Below, piece by piece: positions 5,520 to 7,211 of a DNA stretch of 7,211 nucleotides. Each line of letters opens with the position of its first letter. Position 1 is the stretch's first letter. Source of the stretch: Chloroflexota bacterium (GTDB lineage: Bacteria; Chloroflexota; Anaerolineae; Anaerolineales; UBA4823); assembly GCA_023395675.1 (NCBI GenBank), contig JAEWYL010000332.1:1-7211 (forward strand), in the 5' to 3' direction. Below the pieces are notes generated by a model, which saw nothing but the letters and a program-made list of their open reading frames with translations, searched no databases and was not told the DNA's origin. The position numbers and the translations under genes were made by a program.

Positions 5520-7145
5520 ATGGACGAGCATCTCTGGTACAAAAATGCAGTTTTCTACGAAGTCAATGTGCGGGCTTTTTGTGACAGCAATGGCGACGGC
5601 CACGGCGACCTGCGCGGCCTGGCCCAAAACCTGGACTATATTCAGGAGCTGGGGATTGACTGCATCTGGCTGCAGCCCATCTACCCCTCCCCGCTCCTGG
5701 ACGACGGCTACGATATCGCTGATTATTACGGCATCAACCCGACTTTCGGCGAGCTGGAGGATTTGAAAGCCCTGATCCGCCAGGCGCACGCCCGGAATAT
5801 GCGGGTGATCACCGATCTGGTGCTCAACCATTCCTCGGACCGCCACCAGTGGTTTCAGGAGAGCCGCAGCAGCCCCCAATCTCCATATCGCGATTATTAC
5901 GTCTGGAGCGATACCGACCAGCGTTATAAAGAGGCGCGCATTATCTTTCTGGATACCGAGCCCTCCAACTGGACCTGGGATGAGGCTGCCGGCCAGTACT
6001 TCTGGCACCGTTTCTACTCCTCGCAGCCGGACCTGAACTACGACAACCCGGCGGTCCAGGAGGAGATGATCCGGGTGATGCAGTACTGGCTGGACATCGG
6101 GGTGGACGGTTTCCGGGCGGACGCCGTCCCCTACCTGTACGAGCGCGAGGGGACCAACTGCGAGAATCTGCCCGAGACCCACGCCTACCTGAAAAGGCTG
6201 CGCCGTTTTCTGGACGAGCATTACCCCGACCGGATCCTGCTCTGCGAGGCCAACCAGTGGCCCGAAGACGTGCGCGAATATTTCGGGGACGACGACGAGT
6301 TCCACATGGGTTTTCACTTCCCGGTGATGCCGCGCATCTTTATGTCTTTGAAGCGCGGGGACATCGAGCCCCTGGTCTGGATTCTGAACCAGACTCCGCC
6401 CATCCCGGAGAACTGCCAGTGGTGCACTTTCCTGCGCAACCACGACGAGCTGACGCTGGAGATGGTGACGGAGGAGGAACGCCAGTGGATGTGGCAGCAG
6501 TATGCCCCGGAACCGCGCATGCGGCTGAACCTGGGCATCCGCCGCCGCCTGGCGCCCCTGCTGGACAACGACCGGCGCAGGATCGAGCTCGCCAACTCGC
6601 TGCTGTTCACCCTCCCCGGCTCGCCCATCCTGTATTACGGCGACGAGATCGGGATGGGCGACAATATCTGGCTGAAAGACCGAGACGGGGTGCGCACGCC
6701 GATGCAGTGGACCGACGGGCTGAACGGCGGCTTCTCGACCGCCCCGCGCGAGGCGCTCTACAACCCGGTGATCAGCGAGGCGCCCTACAGCCCGCAGTAC
6801 GTAAATGTGGCGAACGCCCGCTCCGACCCCGGATCGCTCTTCAACGTGATTAAACGGATGATCCAGGTACGCAAGGCGCACCTCGCTTTCGGCCTGGGAG
6901 GTTTTCGCTGGGTGGACCCCGGCACCTCTGCCGTGGCAGGCTACCTGCGCACGTACGGGGAGGAGACCCTGCTCTGCTTGAACAACGTCTCGGACCTGCC
7001 GCAGCCGGTGCGCGTCAACCTGGAGGGCCTGCGCAGCGCGTCCCCAATCACCGACATCCTGGCCGGTACCGAGCTGCCGGAGCTGGAAGGAGACCAGCTC
7101 TCCCTGGCCCTGCAGCCCTTCCAGTACCGCTGGCTGAAACTTTAA
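5520..7145 (+). CDS. treS: Trehalose synthase (maltose alpha-D-glucosyltransferase), GH13
   Basis: Cytoplasmic enzyme interconverting maltose and trehalose (EC 5.4.99.16). With the ATG at 5520 it has 541 residues, usual for TreS without a fused kinase. The barrel begins at LWYKNAVFYEVNVRAF (5-20). GH13 region I is D99-LVLN-H104; the nucleophile D201 is in GFRADAV, the acid/base E243 in CEANQWPED, and the stabilising D309 in FLRNHDE. TreS-typical blocks are EREGTNCENLPETH (208-221), NLGIRRRLAPLLDNDRR (337-353) and YYGDEIGMGDNIWLKDRDGVRTPMQW (split across 372-397). A C-terminal beta domain closes the protein. No maltokinase or trehalase follows in the window. The start is chosen because homology begins there; no good ribosome site precedes it. 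The open frame extends upstream to a TTG inside the terminator (5295) and a GTG at 5355, neither a credible start. It lies after a strong terminator, so it is probably transcribed separately from the importer. Confidence 0.95.
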   Translation: MDEHLWYKNAVFYEVNVRAFCDSNGDGHGDLRGLAQNLDYIQELGIDCIWLQPIYPSPLLDDGYDIADYYGINPTFGELEDLKALIRQAHARNMRVITDLVLNHSSDRHQWFQESRSSPQSPYRDYYVWSDTDQRYKEARIIFLDTEPSNWTWDEAAGQYFWHRFYSSQPDLNYDNPAVQEEMIRVMQYWLDIGVDGFRADAVPYLYEREGTNCENLPETHAYLKRLRRFLDEHYPDRILLCEANQWPEDVREYFGDDDEFHMGFHFPVMPRIFMSLKRGDIEPLVWILNQTPPIPENCQWCTFLRNHDELTLEMVTEEERQWMWQQYAPEPRMRLNLGIRRRLAPLLDNDRRRIELANSLLFTLPGSPILYYGDEIGMGDNIWLKDRDGVRTPMQWTDGLNGGFSTAPREALYNPVISEAPYSPQYVNVANARSDPGSLFNVIKRMIQVRKAHLAFGLGGFRWVDPGTSAVAGYLRTYGEETLLCLNNVSDLPQPVRVNLEGLRSASPITDILAGTELPELEGDQLSLALQPFQYRWLKL

Positions 7146-7191
7146 GCCAACCGCCCACCGTAAGCAGAAATCAGGATATTAAGTGGGGGGC

Positions 7192-7208
7192 GGGGGCGCC
7201 GCGCCCCC
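7192..7208 (+). terminator. GC hairpin at the right edge, possible terminator
   Basis: GGGGGCG (7192-7198) and CGCCCCC (7202-7208) form a 7-bp stem around CCG, 46 bases after the trehalose synthase stop. It would suit an intrinsic terminator, but the window ends three bases later, so no T-run can be seen. Confidence 0.4.
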
Positions 7209-7211
7209 CCA

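Noticed and set aside
5511..6881. Long - strand frame (456 codons) opposite treS
   Set aside because: Shadow of the trehalose synthase gene; no motif, and treS has all catalytic residues.

Overview
The window holds a sugar-uptake locus with all five genes on the + strand. In order they are the tail of a LacI/GalR-type repressor, a lipoprotein sugar-binding protein, two inner-membrane permease subunits of an alpha-glucoside-type (AglEFG-like) ABC importer, and a trehalose synthase. DNA is GC-rich. The binding protein has a lipobox signal peptide (LLTAC followed by GGG) and a Glu/Pro/Thr linker, a style common in Chloroflexota, especially Anaerolineae. I infer a member of that group from gene style only; no rRNA or other marker is present.

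Layout: 1-966 regulator, cut by the left edge so that the first part of its helix-turn-helix is missing; 967-1311 regulatory gap with a 12-bp perfect palindrome; 1312-2790 binding protein; 2791-2952 gap with a strong hairpin; 2953-3954 and 3951-5138 the two permeases, overlapping by ATGA; 5139-5519 gap with a very strong intrinsic terminator (5245-5296); 5520-7145 trehalose synthase; a GC hairpin begins at the right edge. The importer genes form one unit, with a hairpin that probably lets the binding protein be made in excess. Trehalose synthase lies beyond the terminator and probably has its own promoter. No ATP-binding subunit is present, so the importer must use one encoded elsewhere.

Working model: the repressor senses a sugar, the importer brings in an alpha-glucoside such as maltose or trehalose, and trehalose synthase interconverts maltose and trehalose.

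The standout observation is in the second permease. Its first extracytoplasmic loop contains an in-frame insert of about 80 residues that reads as a complete small class I cytochrome c: CAECH haem-attachment motif, a candidate axial Met in LPMPS 45 residues after the haem His, and an acidic/Ala-rich C-terminal helix. The permease core on both sides is intact. This suggests a haem-bearing, possibly redox-responsive sugar importer. Extra cysteine pairs in the outside parts of all three importer proteins fit a redox theme, though they may be only structural disulphides.
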